Origin: Formosa undariae
Lineage (GTDB): Bacteria > Bacteroidota > Bacteroidia > Flavobacteriales > Flavobacteriaceae
Direction of reading: 5' to 3'
Length of the DNA stretch: 64,000 nucleotides
Assembly (NCBI RefSeq): GCF_042427615.1
Contig: NZ_JBHMEZ010000003.1
Span: 806,001 to 870,000, forward strand
The notes below the pieces were generated by a model. That model had not been told where the DNA came from, made no database searches, and saw only the letters and a program-made list of their open reading frames with translations. Made by a program: the position numbers and the translations under genes. Shown piece by piece: positions 26,598 to 35,275 of this stretch (position 1 is the first letter of the stretch; every line of letters begins with the position of its first letter).

Positions 26598-27206
26598 ATG
26601 CTCATTATAGGCCTTACAGGAGGAACAGGTTGTGGAAAAACAACTGTTGTAAATCAAATTTTAAATGAACTTCCAGACGCGGAAGTTGGTATCATATCAC
26701 AAGATTCCTATTATAGCGAGACCTCTCACCTATCCTATGATGAACGAAAATTAATAAATTTTGACCACCCAAAATCTATCGATTTCGATTTATTAGTCAA
26801 ACATTTAAAACAACTTAAGGCAGGAAAACCAATCGAGCAACCCGTCTATTCTTTTGTAAAACACAACAGGACTGGCGATACCATTTTAACACATCCTAGA
26901 AAAGTAATGATTGTCGAGGGGATTTTAATATTTACACACCCCGACATTCGTGATTTATTCGATATTAAAATATTTGTTCATGCCGATAGTGACGAACGAT
27001 TAATTCGTAGATTAAAGCGGGATATTGCTGAACGTGGCCGTGATATGGATGAAGTTTTAAACCGTTACCTGACCACTTTAAAACCCATGCACCAACAATT
27101 TATCGAACCTATGAAAGAGTATGCGGACATTATAATTCCGAATAATAAATTCAATACGGTTGCTATAAATATCGTTCGTACCATTATTAATGAAAAACTA
27201 TTATAA
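26598..27206 (+). CDS. udk: Uridine kinase
   Basis: 202 residues, the family length. Walker A GGTGCGKTTV at residues 8-17, the substrate motif SQDSYY, FDHPKSIDFDLL, and the lid ERLIRRLKRDIAERGR. It phosphorylates uridine and cytidine with ATP or GTP in pyrimidine salvage. The next gene begins 2 nt after its stop. Confidence 0.95.
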   Translation: MLIIGLTGGTGCGKTTVVNQILNELPDAEVGIISQDSYYSETSHLSYDERKLINFDHPKSIDFDLLVKHLKQLKAGKPIEQPVYSFVKHNRTGDTILTHPRKVMIVEGILIFTHPDIRDLFDIKIFVHADSDERLIRRLKRDIAERGRDMDEVLNRYLTTLKPMHQQFIEPMKEYADIIIPNNKFNTVAINIVRTIINEKLL

Positions 27207-27208
27207 CG

Positions 27209-27532
27209 TTGAAATTTTTCAATAATAAATATATAAAACCCTTTAAAAATCCCTTTGTTATTCCAGGGATTGGCTTTGCTATTTGGATGTTATTCTTCGA
27301 TAGTAATTCGTATTTAATTCATAACGAATTGAATAACGACATCGACGATCTTAACAAGCAAAAAGAGTATTATATAAACGAAATTACGAAGGATCGCAAA
27401 GCGTATAAAAAACTAAATACCGAAGACGGTCTTGAAAAATTCGCTCGCGAAACCTATTATTTAAAGCGTGAAAAAGAGGATATTTACATTATAGAATACG
27501 AAGACAGTTTAAATATAGAATCTGATGAGTAA
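27209..27532 (+). CDS. FtsB/DivIC-like septum formation initiator
   Basis: 107 residues with one transmembrane helix (about 19-33, IPGIGFAIWMLFFDSN) and a coiled coil (38-65, NELNNDIDDLNKQKEYYINE), then YYLKREKEDIYIIEYED, the flavobacterial DivIC pattern. It would bridge early and late divisome proteins. The start codon is TTG: the next ATG falls inside the membrane helix, so TTG is preferred. It overlaps the mutase small-subunit start by 8 nt. Confidence 0.85.
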   Translation: MKFFNNKYIKPFKNPFVIPGIGFAIWMLFFDSNSYLIHNELNNDIDDLNKQKEYYINEITKDRKAYKKLNTEDGLEKFARETYYLKREKEDIYIIEYEDSLNIESDE

Positions 27533-28901
27533 CACAAATTTGTTTGAAGAATTTAATTCGGTATCGGCAAAAGCGTGGAAACAAAAGATTCAATTCGATT
27601 TAAATGGAGCCGACTATAACAAGACGCTTATTTGGCATTCGAACGAAGACATTAACGTTAAGCCTTTTTACAGCAAAGAAGATTTAAAAGCGATTCCATT
27701 CAATTTTAAATCTCCTTCAAACACGTTTAAAATTACGCAAACGATCTATGTTAATTCGGAAGAGAAGTCTAATGATTTAGCTCTAATTGCATTAAAAGAT
27801 GGTGCCGAGGCTCTAGCTTTTAATATTGCTACCGAACACTGTGATTTAAGCAAATTATTTCAAAACATAGATCTACATCTTGTACCAATCTATTTCGATT
27901 TACAATTCTGTTCTTCAAAATTTATTGAGCAATTAGAATTAATGGCCTCTGAAATTAAGGCTTCTTTTTATGTGAATTTCGATATTATCGGACATCTTAC
28001 TGAAGATGGAAATTGGTACGCTACTCTTAACGCCGATCATAAAGCATTGGAAACTGTTTTAAAAAATAGCGCCCATTTAAAAAGTAGTGTGAGTGTAAAT
28101 CTTGGTCTTTATCAAAATGCAGGAGCTACAATTACACAGCAACTCGCCTATGGTTTGGCACACGCCAACGAATATTTAAATCGTTTTTCAGATGTGTTTA
28201 AAACTGAAATAACGTTTAAAGTTGCCCTGGGTCCTAATTACTTTTTCGAAATCGCGAAGCTTCGTGCTTTGCGTATATTATGGCATACACTGGCTTCAGA
28301 ATATAACGTGAATACCAAATGCCATATTATTGCTAGTCCATCGCAACGTAACAAAACAATTTACGATAGTAAAACAAACATGTTACGAACGTCTACAGAA
28401 TGTATGAGTGCTATTTTAGGTGGCGCAGATAGTATTTGCAATATAGCATTCGATTCGCTCTTTCATAAAAACCATACGTCTGGAGAACAAAAAGCAAGAC
28501 AGCAATTGGTGATTCTAAAAAACGAAACTGATTACAGCAAAATAAATAATCCTGTTGATGGTTCTTATTACATAGAAACCTTAACCCATCAATTGTCAGA
28601 AAAATCCTTAGACTTGTTTAAAGATTTGGAAGCTCAAGGTGGATTTTTAAAACTATTGAAAGCCGGTTTAATTCAGAAGAAAATTAAAGAGAGTGCGCAA
28701 AAAGAACAGGACCAGTTTGATGCTGGGCAGATATCTTTAATCGGGACCAATTCACATATAAATTCTGAAAACCGCATAAAAGATCAATTGGATTTATATC
28801 CTTTTGTAAAACAAAACCCGAGGAAAACGTTATTAGAACCAATAATCCCGAAACGTTTAGCAGAAAACTTAGAACAATACAGATTGAAATCTGAAAAATA
28901 G
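27525..28901 (+). CDS. mutA: Methylmalonyl-CoA mutase small subunit
   Basis: 458 residues. The non-catalytic beta subunit of methylmalonyl-CoA mutase, with the N-terminal signature FNSVSAKAWKQKIQFDLNGA, followed by a TIM-barrel portion (FEIAKLRALRILW) and CMSAILGGADS. Length and motifs are normal for flavobacterial MutA. In the intact enzyme it pairs with a B12-binding large subunit to interconvert methylmalonyl-CoA and succinyl-CoA. The partner genes downstream look impaired, so the complex may not be catalytic. Confidence 0.9.
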   Translation: MSNTNLFEEFNSVSAKAWKQKIQFDLNGADYNKTLIWHSNEDINVKPFYSKEDLKAIPFNFKSPSNTFKITQTIYVNSEEKSNDLALIALKDGAEALAFNIATEHCDLSKLFQNIDLHLVPIYFDLQFCSSKFIEQLELMASEIKASFYVNFDIIGHLTEDGNWYATLNADHKALETVLKNSAHLKSSVSVNLGLYQNAGATITQQLAYGLAHANEYLNRFSDVFKTEITFKVALGPNYFFEIAKLRALRILWHTLASEYNVNTKCHIIASPSQRNKTIYDSKTNMLRTSTECMSAILGGADSICNIAFDSLFHKNHTSGEQKARQQLVILKNETDYSKINNPVDGSYYIETLTHQLSEKSLDLFKDLEAQGGFLKLLKAGLIQKKIKESAQKEQDQFDAGQISLIGTNSHINSENRIKDQLDLYPFVKQNPRKTLLEPIIPKRLAENLEQYRLKSEK

Positions 28902-28918
28902 TATATCCAAAATTTAAC

Positions 28919-30319
28919 ATGAGTAGAAAAGATCTACAACATATCACTTTAAATTACGCAGAAAATCAAGCTATCCATATTAATAATGAAGCTAATTTTT
29001 GTGCAGAACCACATACTAAAATTTCAAGCGATTCTGAATCTGATTTTGAGTCTGGAGCTGGTTTTGCACCTTTTTTACGAGGTGTTTCATCTACGATGTA
29101 CATTAGAGCACCTTGGGATATACAGCAATCGGCACGCCTAAATACAATTACAGAATACAACGCTTTTTATAAACGTAATTTCAAAGCAGGACAGCGTCAT
29201 TTTTCATTAGACTTTAATTGTAATCGTAATGAAACGCTTCGCGTGGACACTCTCGATCAATTTAAATCCGTTTTTAAAGATATTCCTTTAAACGCCATTA
29301 CTATTTCTCTTAAGAACGATGCAAATGTATTGGCTAATTTGGCTTTTTATTTTGCAACTGTAGAAACTCAAGGCCTGGATCTTAATAACGTAAAGGGGAC
29401 TTTTGAAGTTGATGTTTTAGAAAATTTGAATCTTCTAAATAACACCGAAAATTCTGAACATTCCATTTCAGACATCTTAGAACTTACTAAAACAGAGGCT
29501 CCTCATTTTAACGTCATTTGTATTTGTAACGATTCTTCAAAACATTTAAGCTTAGAAACAGAACTAGCATTAATGCTGATTTCAGGAAATAATATACTAA
29601 AAAAAGGAATAGATTCTGGCTTAAAAATAGATCACATCACCCCTAGCCTATCTTTCAATTTTGAGATTGGTTTGAATCATTTTAATGAAATTTCGAAACT
29701 TCGAGCTGCTCGATTGTTATGGGCAAAAATTGTAAAATCGTATCATCCTAAAGACGAGAAATCGCTTGCATTACATATACATTGCAAAACAAAAACCACT
29801 GATCCCAAGAATTTAAATTCAGAAAATGCGGTGACTAAAGCGACTATCGGAGCGCTTGCTTCTATCTTTGGAGGCACGCAAAGTTTAAAAACACAATCTG
29901 TAATTTCGTCAACTTTAGAATCCGAACGTTTGGATAAAAACATACAGCTGTTTTTACAAAAAGAAACACAAATCACAAAAACGGTCGATCCTTGGGCAGG
30001 CAGTTTTTATGTTGAAAAACAAACTCAAGAACTCGCTAAAAAAGCGTGGTCTATTTTTGAAGCGTATCAAAACACAAATAAAATTCCTGAAGACATACAA
30101 TCAGCATTACTTCAATTTGAGGCACATGATTTAGAATACGCAAATGTAATTCAGACTTTGAATCCATTACCAATGAACCGAGATGACGATACGGTTGCAG
30201 ATTTACTTTCAAAATTAACAGAAGCTTCTAAAAACAATGATAAAAATCGATTAACTTTAGCTATTAAAGCCGTAAAATCTAATGCTACTTTTAGTGAGAT
30301 TTGTAAAGATATAAATTAA
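28919..30319 (+). CDS. Methylmalonyl-CoA mutase large subunit, catalytic half, shortened and degenerate
   Basis: 466 residues, whereas flavobacterial large subunits are about 700 and include the B12 domain. The start SRKDLQHI, RGVSSTMYIRAPWDIQQ, YNAFYKRNFKAGQR, FGGTQSLKTQ and TKTVDPWAGSFYVEKQTQEL show ancestry. The normal THRGYDSDHPRV loop and GDVGKAGVAIDS stretch are missing after FSLDFN; YHMQEAGAT and the HCQTSGWSLTEQ substrate loop are also absent, the latter reduced to HCKTKTTDPKN. It ends before the B12 domain, which is a separate frame 8 nt on. I judge it a decaying or repurposed copy, yet the frame is still open. Confidence 0.8.
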   Translation: MSRKDLQHITLNYAENQAIHINNEANFCAEPHTKISSDSESDFESGAGFAPFLRGVSSTMYIRAPWDIQQSARLNTITEYNAFYKRNFKAGQRHFSLDFNCNRNETLRVDTLDQFKSVFKDIPLNAITISLKNDANVLANLAFYFATVETQGLDLNNVKGTFEVDVLENLNLLNNTENSEHSISDILELTKTEAPHFNVICICNDSSKHLSLETELALMLISGNNILKKGIDSGLKIDHITPSLSFNFEIGLNHFNEISKLRAARLLWAKIVKSYHPKDEKSLALHIHCKTKTTDPKNLNSENAVTKATIGALASIFGGTQSLKTQSVISSTLESERLDKNIQLFLQKETQITKTVDPWAGSFYVEKQTQELAKKAWSIFEAYQNTNKIPEDIQSALLQFEAHDLEYANVIQTLNPLPMNRDDDTVADLLSKLTEASKNNDKNRLTLAIKAVKSNATFSEICKDIN

Positions 30320-30327
30320 GTTTCGGT

Positions 30328-30801
30328 ATGAAAAGTGAGGCAAATGTAGAAATCACATCCGTTTTAAAAGCAAAAACTCTTGCAAATACCTTTGCAGCAC
30401 AAGAAGGTAGACGTCCGCGATTATTACTTTCTAAAATCGGACAAAATAATCATGAACAAGACACCAAAATTATTGCGGTTGCCTACGCCGATATAGGTTT
30501 CGATGTAGATCTAGGTCCGTCATTCCAATCGGCTACAGACATTTCAAAACAAGCCATAGAAAACGATGTACATGCACTTCATTTATCCTCATTAACCCAC
30601 GAAACCATTCATACGGTTTCAGAAATTATTGCATCACTTTCACATTACGGTTGCGAGTATATTTTACTGATTGTAGATGGAGATCAACTAACTGATTTAG
30701 ATTACAAAACCTTAACTGATATTGGAGTACATATTATTATGAAATCTAGCGATAACATAAGTGATACTGCGATACAAATGCTAACACTCCTAATTACATA
30801 A
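30328..30801 (+). CDS. Detached, degenerate B12-binding domain of methylmalonyl-CoA mutase
   Basis: 157 residues that match the C-terminal cobalamin domain: AQEGRRPRLLLSKIGQ, then IAVAYADIGFDVDLGPSFQS and KQAIENDVHALHLSSL. The cobalamin motif DGHDRG is NNHEQD here: the histidine survives but the flanking Asp and Gly are lost, and the glycine pair before the nucleotide loop (VGGV) reads VDGD. It lies in a different frame from the catalytic half, after a clean stop. B12 binding is doubtful. Confidence 0.8.
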   Translation: MKSEANVEITSVLKAKTLANTFAAQEGRRPRLLLSKIGQNNHEQDTKIIAVAYADIGFDVDLGPSFQSATDISKQAIENDVHALHLSSLTHETIHTVSEIIASLSHYGCEYILLIVDGDQLTDLDYKTLTDIGVHIIMKSSDNISDTAIQMLTLLIT

Positions 30802-30932
30802 AACAAATATCTTACGGTTTCTTAAATAAATTTTCAGACACTATTTCTAACGAAGCATTCCTGTTAATTTATATAGTATTATAGTTAATTTGAAACCCAA
30901 TTTTAGATACTTTTATTTTAAATTACGCAAAC

Positions 30933-31355
30933 ATGGACAATCAAACCGTTTCAACATCACGAACTCAAACTATTTTTAGAATTATTTTAGGGTCTATTAT
31001 GGTTTTAGCAGCAATTGGACACCTAACATTTCAACGTGACGAATTCCAAGCTCAAGTCCCAAATTGGATTCCATTAAGTAAGGATTTAGTCGTTATATTA
31101 TCTGGATTGGTTGAACTTGGTTTTGGACTCTCCATGATATTTTGGAAAAAAGAACGTGTAAAAATTGGTATCGCTTTGGCACTGTTTTACATTTTAATTT
31201 TCCCCGGGAATATAGCACAATACATGAATGGAACAGATGCTTTTGGCTTAGATACAGATACTAAAAGACTAGTGAGGTTGTTTTTTCAGCCCGTATTAGT
31301 AATTTGGGCATTATGGTCCACAGATGCCTTAAGGTATCTCAAGAATAAATTTTAA
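30933..31355 (+). CDS. DoxX-family membrane protein
   Basis: 140 residues with four hydrophobic segments (FRIILGSIMVLAAIGHLTF, LVVILSGLVELGFGLSMIFW, IGIALALFYILIFPGNIAQY and one at the C-terminus). The pattern fits small DoxX-like inner-membrane proteins. The function in this setting is unknown. A single-gene unit between the mutase genes and the Rrf2 gene. Confidence 0.7.
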   Translation: MDNQTVSTSRTQTIFRIILGSIMVLAAIGHLTFQRDEFQAQVPNWIPLSKDLVVILSGLVELGFGLSMIFWKKERVKIGIALALFYILIFPGNIAQYMNGTDAFGLDTDTKRLVRLFFQPVLVIWALWSTDALRYLKNKF

Positions 31356-31646
31356 TCTATTATATATCTAGTTTCATCACCAATACATCTTTTATAAAAT
31401 TGGTTTTACACTTCTAAAAAAGCTGTATTCTCAAGCTTGTCACACAACTGAATCTGATTGAAGAGCATCAATAGAAGTGGAACTTAAAGAGCACAACCTA
31501 ACATTTAGTTAAATTGAGTACCGAAAATAAATCCGTAATAAAAGGGTTCATCTACATCTATAATTCTTTATCTTTAAAACAAAAATATCGGTCTATTTAT
31601 TAGGGCTGAGCACTTAATTTTAATCATTCAAATATAAGTAGATTTT
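31356..31646. other. Gene-free spacer
   Basis: About 290 nt between the DoxX-like gene and the Rrf2 promoter. No feature recognised. Confidence 0.4.
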
Positions 31647-31670
31647 AATTCGGATAAATTTGTCCTTATT
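31647..31670. promoter_or_regulatory. Rrf2-type palindromic operator 1 (autoregulation)
   Basis: AATTCGGATAAA / TTTGTCCTTATT, 9 of 12 positions symmetric around AAATTT. The same palindrome recurs upstream of the NO reductase and nirK genes. Its right half contains the TTTG -33 element of the Rrf2 promoter, so bound repressor would block RNA polymerase. Confidence 0.7.
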
Positions 31671-31690
31671 AAAATTTGTATCTATATTTG
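31659..31690 (+). promoter_or_regulatory. Promoter of the Rrf2 gene
   Basis: TTTG at 31659-31662, a 20-nt spacer, and TATATTTG at 31683-31690: a complete Bacteroidota -33/-7 promoter, 18 nt before the start codon. Confidence 0.7.
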
Positions 31691-31708
31691 CATTATAAAT
31701 AATATTTT

Positions 31709-32143
31709 ATGTTTTCAAAAGCATGTGAATACGGTATTAGAGCTTCAATTTTTATAGCATTAAATTCTTTGGAAGAAAGACGCGTAAGTCCGAAAGAAAT
31801 TGCGAAGGAAATTAACTCGCCGGAAGCTTTTACAGCAAAGATTTTACAAGCTTTAGCCAGAAACAATGTAATTAACTCTATTAAAGGTGCCCACGGTGGT
31901 TTTGAAATTACTAAAAGCAAAATTAAAACCATAAAATTAGCTGACATTGTAAACGCTATTGATGGAGACAATATATACAAAGGTTGCGGCTTAGGTTTGC
32001 ATGAATGTAATGAGGATAAACCTTGCCCTATGCATGATAAATTTAAATCGGTGAGAGACCAATTAAGAGAGATGTTAGAATCTACAGACTTAGAATCTTT
32101 AGCACTAGATATAAAATTAGGGGAGACCTTTTTAAAACGATAA
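31709..32143 (+). CDS. Rrf2-family regulator, NsrR-like
   Basis: 144 residues. Winged-helix N-terminus (MFSKACEYGIRASIFIAL, SPKEIAKEINSPEAFTAKIL, SIKGAHGGFEI) and three cysteines in YKGCGLGLHECNEDKPCPMH, arranged C-x6-C-x5-C, suited to an iron-sulfur cluster. NsrR-type proteins lose DNA binding when NO attacks the cluster. The palindrome in its own promoter and in those of the NO reductase and nirK, and its place next to the NO reductase, make NO the likely signal. IscR-like cluster sensing is the alternative. Confidence 0.87.
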   Translation: MFSKACEYGIRASIFIALNSLEERRVSPKEIAKEINSPEAFTAKILQALARNNVINSIKGAHGGFEITKSKIKTIKLADIVNAIDGDNIYKGCGLGLHECNEDKPCPMHDKFKSVRDQLREMLESTDLESLALDIKLGETFLKR

Positions 32144-32158
32144 AAAAAATTTGCCTAT

Positions 32159-32182
32159 AATTCGGACAAATTTATCCGAATT
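32159..32182. promoter_or_regulatory. Rrf2-type palindromic operator 2 (NO reductase)
   Basis: AATTCGGACAAA / TTTATCCGAATT, 11 of 12 positions symmetric, centred 52 nt before the NO reductase start. Confidence 0.75.
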
Positions 32183-32221
32183 AAAAAATTAATTAAAAAC
32201 AACTAACTATTAATTTGAATT

Positions 32222-34468
32222 ATGAACAAAGAAAAAAAACTATGGATTCTTTTTGCAGCGGTTGTAATCTGCTCGTTTAGTGTCTTGGGATACTATGGAT
32301 TTGAAATCTACCAACAATCTCCTCCAATTCCTAAGGCAATAGTCTCGGATACTGGAGAAACAATCTTTACGGAAGCAGATATACAAGACGGACAAAATAT
32401 TTGGCAAAGTATTGGTGGTCAAGAACTCGGTTCTATTTGGGGTCACGGTGCTTATGTTGCGCCAGATTGGACAGCAGATTGGTTACACAGAGAGGCTGTT
32501 TATATTCTAGATGTTTATGCTGAAAATGATTTTAACAAACAATTCACCGACATTACAGATGAACAACAAGCTGCACTAAAAATTAGACTACAAAACGATG
32601 TTCGAAAAAACACGTTTAATGCGTCGTCTAATACCATTACCATCAGTCAGAATCGTGTTGCTGCTATTAACTATTTAAGTAATTACTACAAAGGATTATT
32701 CACTAACGATCCCGCTTTCGATAAATTAAGAGCAGATTATGCCATCCCTAAAAACACGGTTAAGGATGATGCGAAAATGCAGAAAATGAATGCCTTTTTC
32801 TTTTGGGCAACATGGGCAACAGTTACAGAAAGACCAAACAGTAACGTATCTTATACACATAACTGGCCAGCAGACGAACTTGTTGGAAATGCTCCAACTA
32901 TGGATTTAATGGTATGGTCTGGAGTAAGTATTATTTTATTAATTCTATGTATTGGTGTTCTTGTATTCTATCATGTAAAATCTGGTGAAGATGAAGAAAT
33001 GCCTCCTCCTGCCGAAGACCCTTTACTAAAACAAGGCATGACGCCAAGTATGCACCTAATTAAGAAATACTTTTGGGTGGTGACTTTATTAATGGTTTTA
33101 CAAATGCTATTAGGTATTGTTACTGCACATTATGGTGTGGAAGGCGACGGGTTCTACGGCTTTGCTTTAGATCAGATTTTACCATATTCGGTAACACGAA
33201 CTTGGCATACACAATTAGCTATTTTCTGGATTGCAACTGCATGGTTAGCCACTGGATTATACATTGCTCCTGCTGTCGCAGGGAAAGATCCTAAATTTCA
33301 AAAATTTGGAGTTAACTTCTTATTCTTTGCGCTACTTATTATCGTCCTTGGTTCTATGATTGGCCAATGGTTTGGAGTAATGCAAAAACTAAACTATTTA
33401 GAAAACTTCTGGTTCGGTCATCAAGGTTACGAATATGTAGACTTAGGTCGTTTCTGGCAAATATTCCTTTTTGTTGGCCTTATATTATGGTTAGCGTTAA
33501 TGGTAAGACCTTTACTTCCGGTACTAAAACGTAAAACAGAAGAAAAGAATCTTATTATCATGTTCTTAATTTCTTGTACGGCTATTGCTTTATTTTATGC
33601 TTCAGGATTAATGTGGGGACAACACACAAACCTTGCGATTGCAGAATACTGGAGATGGTGGGTAGTTCACTTATGGGTTGAAGGATTCTTTGAAGTTTTC
33701 GCCACTGTAGTAATTGCATTCCTATTTGTGAGATTAGGTTTATTAAAAACCAAAACAGCGACTTTAAATGTGTTACTAGCAACTATTGTATTTATGTCTG
33801 GTGGTATCTTAGGAACCTTCCACCACTTATATTTCTCTGGAACACCAAAAGCAATTATGGCATTAGGAGCAACATTTAGTGCTCTTGAAGTTGTACCGTT
33901 AACCCTAATCGGATACGAAGCTTATCACAATTATAAATTATCGAAAGCCACAAAATGGATTGAAGATTATAAATGGCCCATTTACTTTATGATTGCTGTT
34001 GCATTCTGGAATTTCTTAGGCGCGGGAATCTTTGGTTTCATTATTAATCCGCCGATTGCACTATACTACATTCAAGGTTTAAATACTACGGCATTACACG
34101 CTCACACCGCATTATTCGGAGTTTACGGTATGTTAGGAATAGGATTAATGTTGTTTGTATTACGAAGCTTATACAGAAATGTAAAATGGAATAACAAGCT
34201 TATTAAAGTGTCATTCTGGTCGTTAAATATCGGATTATTAGCCATGGCCTTATTAAGCTTACTTCCAATGGGTGTTTGGCAGGCTATCGAAAGTATTGAA
34301 CACGGTATGTGGTACGCACGTTCTTCGGAATTAATGCAAAACCCAAACATGATTACCTTAAAATGGATGAGAACCATAGGAGATGTGATCTTCGCAGTAG
34401 GAATAGTTTCTATATGTTGGTTCGTATTTGATTTAACACTAAAAAATAAAATAACACAAAACAATTAA
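32222..34468 (+). CDS. norZ: Quinol-dependent nitric oxide reductase (qNOR)
   Basis: 748 residues, about 14 membrane segments. The fused NorC-like N-terminal extension (about 30-230, DIQDGQNIWQSIGGQELGSI, WGHGAYVAPDWTADWLHREA) marks the single-subunit quinol form. Haem and metal histidines are visible in TRTWHTQLAIFWIATAWLA, VHLWVEGFFEV, GTFHHLYFSGTP and LHAHTALFGVYG; the Glu in VEGFFE fits NOR rather than a proton-pumping oxidase. It reduces NO to N2O at the membrane. It is followed 12 nt later by the RIC gene and preceded by operator 2. Confidence 0.95.
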   Translation: MNKEKKLWILFAAVVICSFSVLGYYGFEIYQQSPPIPKAIVSDTGETIFTEADIQDGQNIWQSIGGQELGSIWGHGAYVAPDWTADWLHREAVYILDVYAENDFNKQFTDITDEQQAALKIRLQNDVRKNTFNASSNTITISQNRVAAINYLSNYYKGLFTNDPAFDKLRADYAIPKNTVKDDAKMQKMNAFFFWATWATVTERPNSNVSYTHNWPADELVGNAPTMDLMVWSGVSIILLILCIGVLVFYHVKSGEDEEMPPPAEDPLLKQGMTPSMHLIKKYFWVVTLLMVLQMLLGIVTAHYGVEGDGFYGFALDQILPYSVTRTWHTQLAIFWIATAWLATGLYIAPAVAGKDPKFQKFGVNFLFFALLIIVLGSMIGQWFGVMQKLNYLENFWFGHQGYEYVDLGRFWQIFLFVGLILWLALMVRPLLPVLKRKTEEKNLIIMFLISCTAIALFYASGLMWGQHTNLAIAEYWRWWVVHLWVEGFFEVFATVVIAFLFVRLGLLKTKTATLNVLLATIVFMSGGILGTFHHLYFSGTPKAIMALGATFSALEVVPLTLIGYEAYHNYKLSKATKWIEDYKWPIYFMIAVAFWNFLGAGIFGFIINPPIALYYIQGLNTTALHAHTALFGVYGMLGIGLMLFVLRSLYRNVKWNNKLIKVSFWSLNIGLLAMALLSLLPMGVWQAIESIEHGMWYARSSELMQNPNMITLKWMRTIGDVIFAVGIVSICWFVFDLTLKNKITQNN

Positions 34469-34480
34469 AGCATAAGTATT

Positions 34481-35203
34481 ATGGAAGATATAAAACAAAA
34501 ACACATCGGAGCATTTGTTGCTGAAGATTTTAGAACTGCAGCTGTATTTACAAAATATGGAATCGATTTTTGCTGTAGAGGAAACAGATCTTTAGAAGAT
34601 GTTTGTGAGAAAAACGGGATTTTAACGAGTGAATTAGTAGATAATTTAGAACACGTACTTAATTCTAAAACGGACCAATCTATAGATTATAAATCTTGGC
34701 CTTTAGATTTATTAATTGATTATATCGAGAAAAAACACCACCGTTATGTGGAAGAAAAATCGCCTATTATAAAACAATTTCTAGATAAGTTATGTAACGT
34801 TCACGGAGAAAGACATCCTGAATTATTTGAAATTAATGAGTTATTTACAGCTTCAGCAGGAGAGTTAGCTCAGCATTTAAAAAAAGAAGAAATTATTTTG
34901 TTCCCTTTTGTTAAGCGTTTAATAAAAGCTAAAGCAACAAACACACCTATTGAAGCCCCAGGGTTTGGAACCGTTAAAAATCCGATTGCAATGATGATGC
35001 AAGAGCACGATAACGAAGGTGTAAGATTCAGACAAATTGATGCTATTACAAACGGCTATACACCTCCTGCAGATGGATGTAATACCTATAAAGTAACCTT
35101 TGCAATGCTTCAAGAATTTGAGCAAGATTTGCATTTGCATATTCATTTAGAAAACAATATCCTTTTCCCTGCTGCAGAGAAATTGGAAAGTGAATTCTGT
35201 TAA
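34481..35203 (+). CDS. ric: Iron-sulfur cluster repair di-iron protein (RIC/ScdA/YtfE)
   Basis: 240 residues. The N-terminal DUF542 part holds the paired cysteines in YGIDFCCRGNRSLEDVC; the hemerythrin-like region has metal ligands in KKHHRYVEE, HGERHPELFE, HLKKEEIILFPF, QEHDNEG and HLHIHLENNILFP. RIC proteins restore clusters damaged by NO or oxidants. Co-transcribed with the NO reductase and followed by a strong hairpin. Confidence 0.93.
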   Translation: MEDIKQKHIGAFVAEDFRTAAVFTKYGIDFCCRGNRSLEDVCEKNGILTSELVDNLEHVLNSKTDQSIDYKSWPLDLLIDYIEKKHHRYVEEKSPIIKQFLDKLCNVHGERHPELFEINELFTASAGELAQHLKKEEIILFPFVKRLIKAKATNTPIEAPGFGTVKNPIAMMMQEHDNEGVRFRQIDAITNGYTPPADGCNTYKVTFAMLQEFEQDLHLHIHLENNILFPAAEKLESEFC

Positions 35204-35222
35204 TATCTCAATTTAATATTTT

Positions 35223-35261
35223 AAATTCCGAAACATTAATTTTAATGATGTTTCGGAATTT
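35223..35261 (+). terminator. Intrinsic terminator after the qNOR-RIC unit
   Basis: A 14-bp perfect stem AAATTCCGAAACAT / ATGTTTCGGAATTT with an 11-nt loop, ending TTTCTATTG, only 14 nt before the next start. It may attenuate rather than fully stop transcription. Confidence 0.7.
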
Positions 35262-35275
35262 CTATTGTATATAAA

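Noticed and set aside
30319..30328. Simple frameshift sequencing error splitting the mutase
   Set aside because: A frameshift alone would not explain the missing THRGYDSDHPRV and SGWSLTEQ segments or the altered cobalamin motif within each frame.
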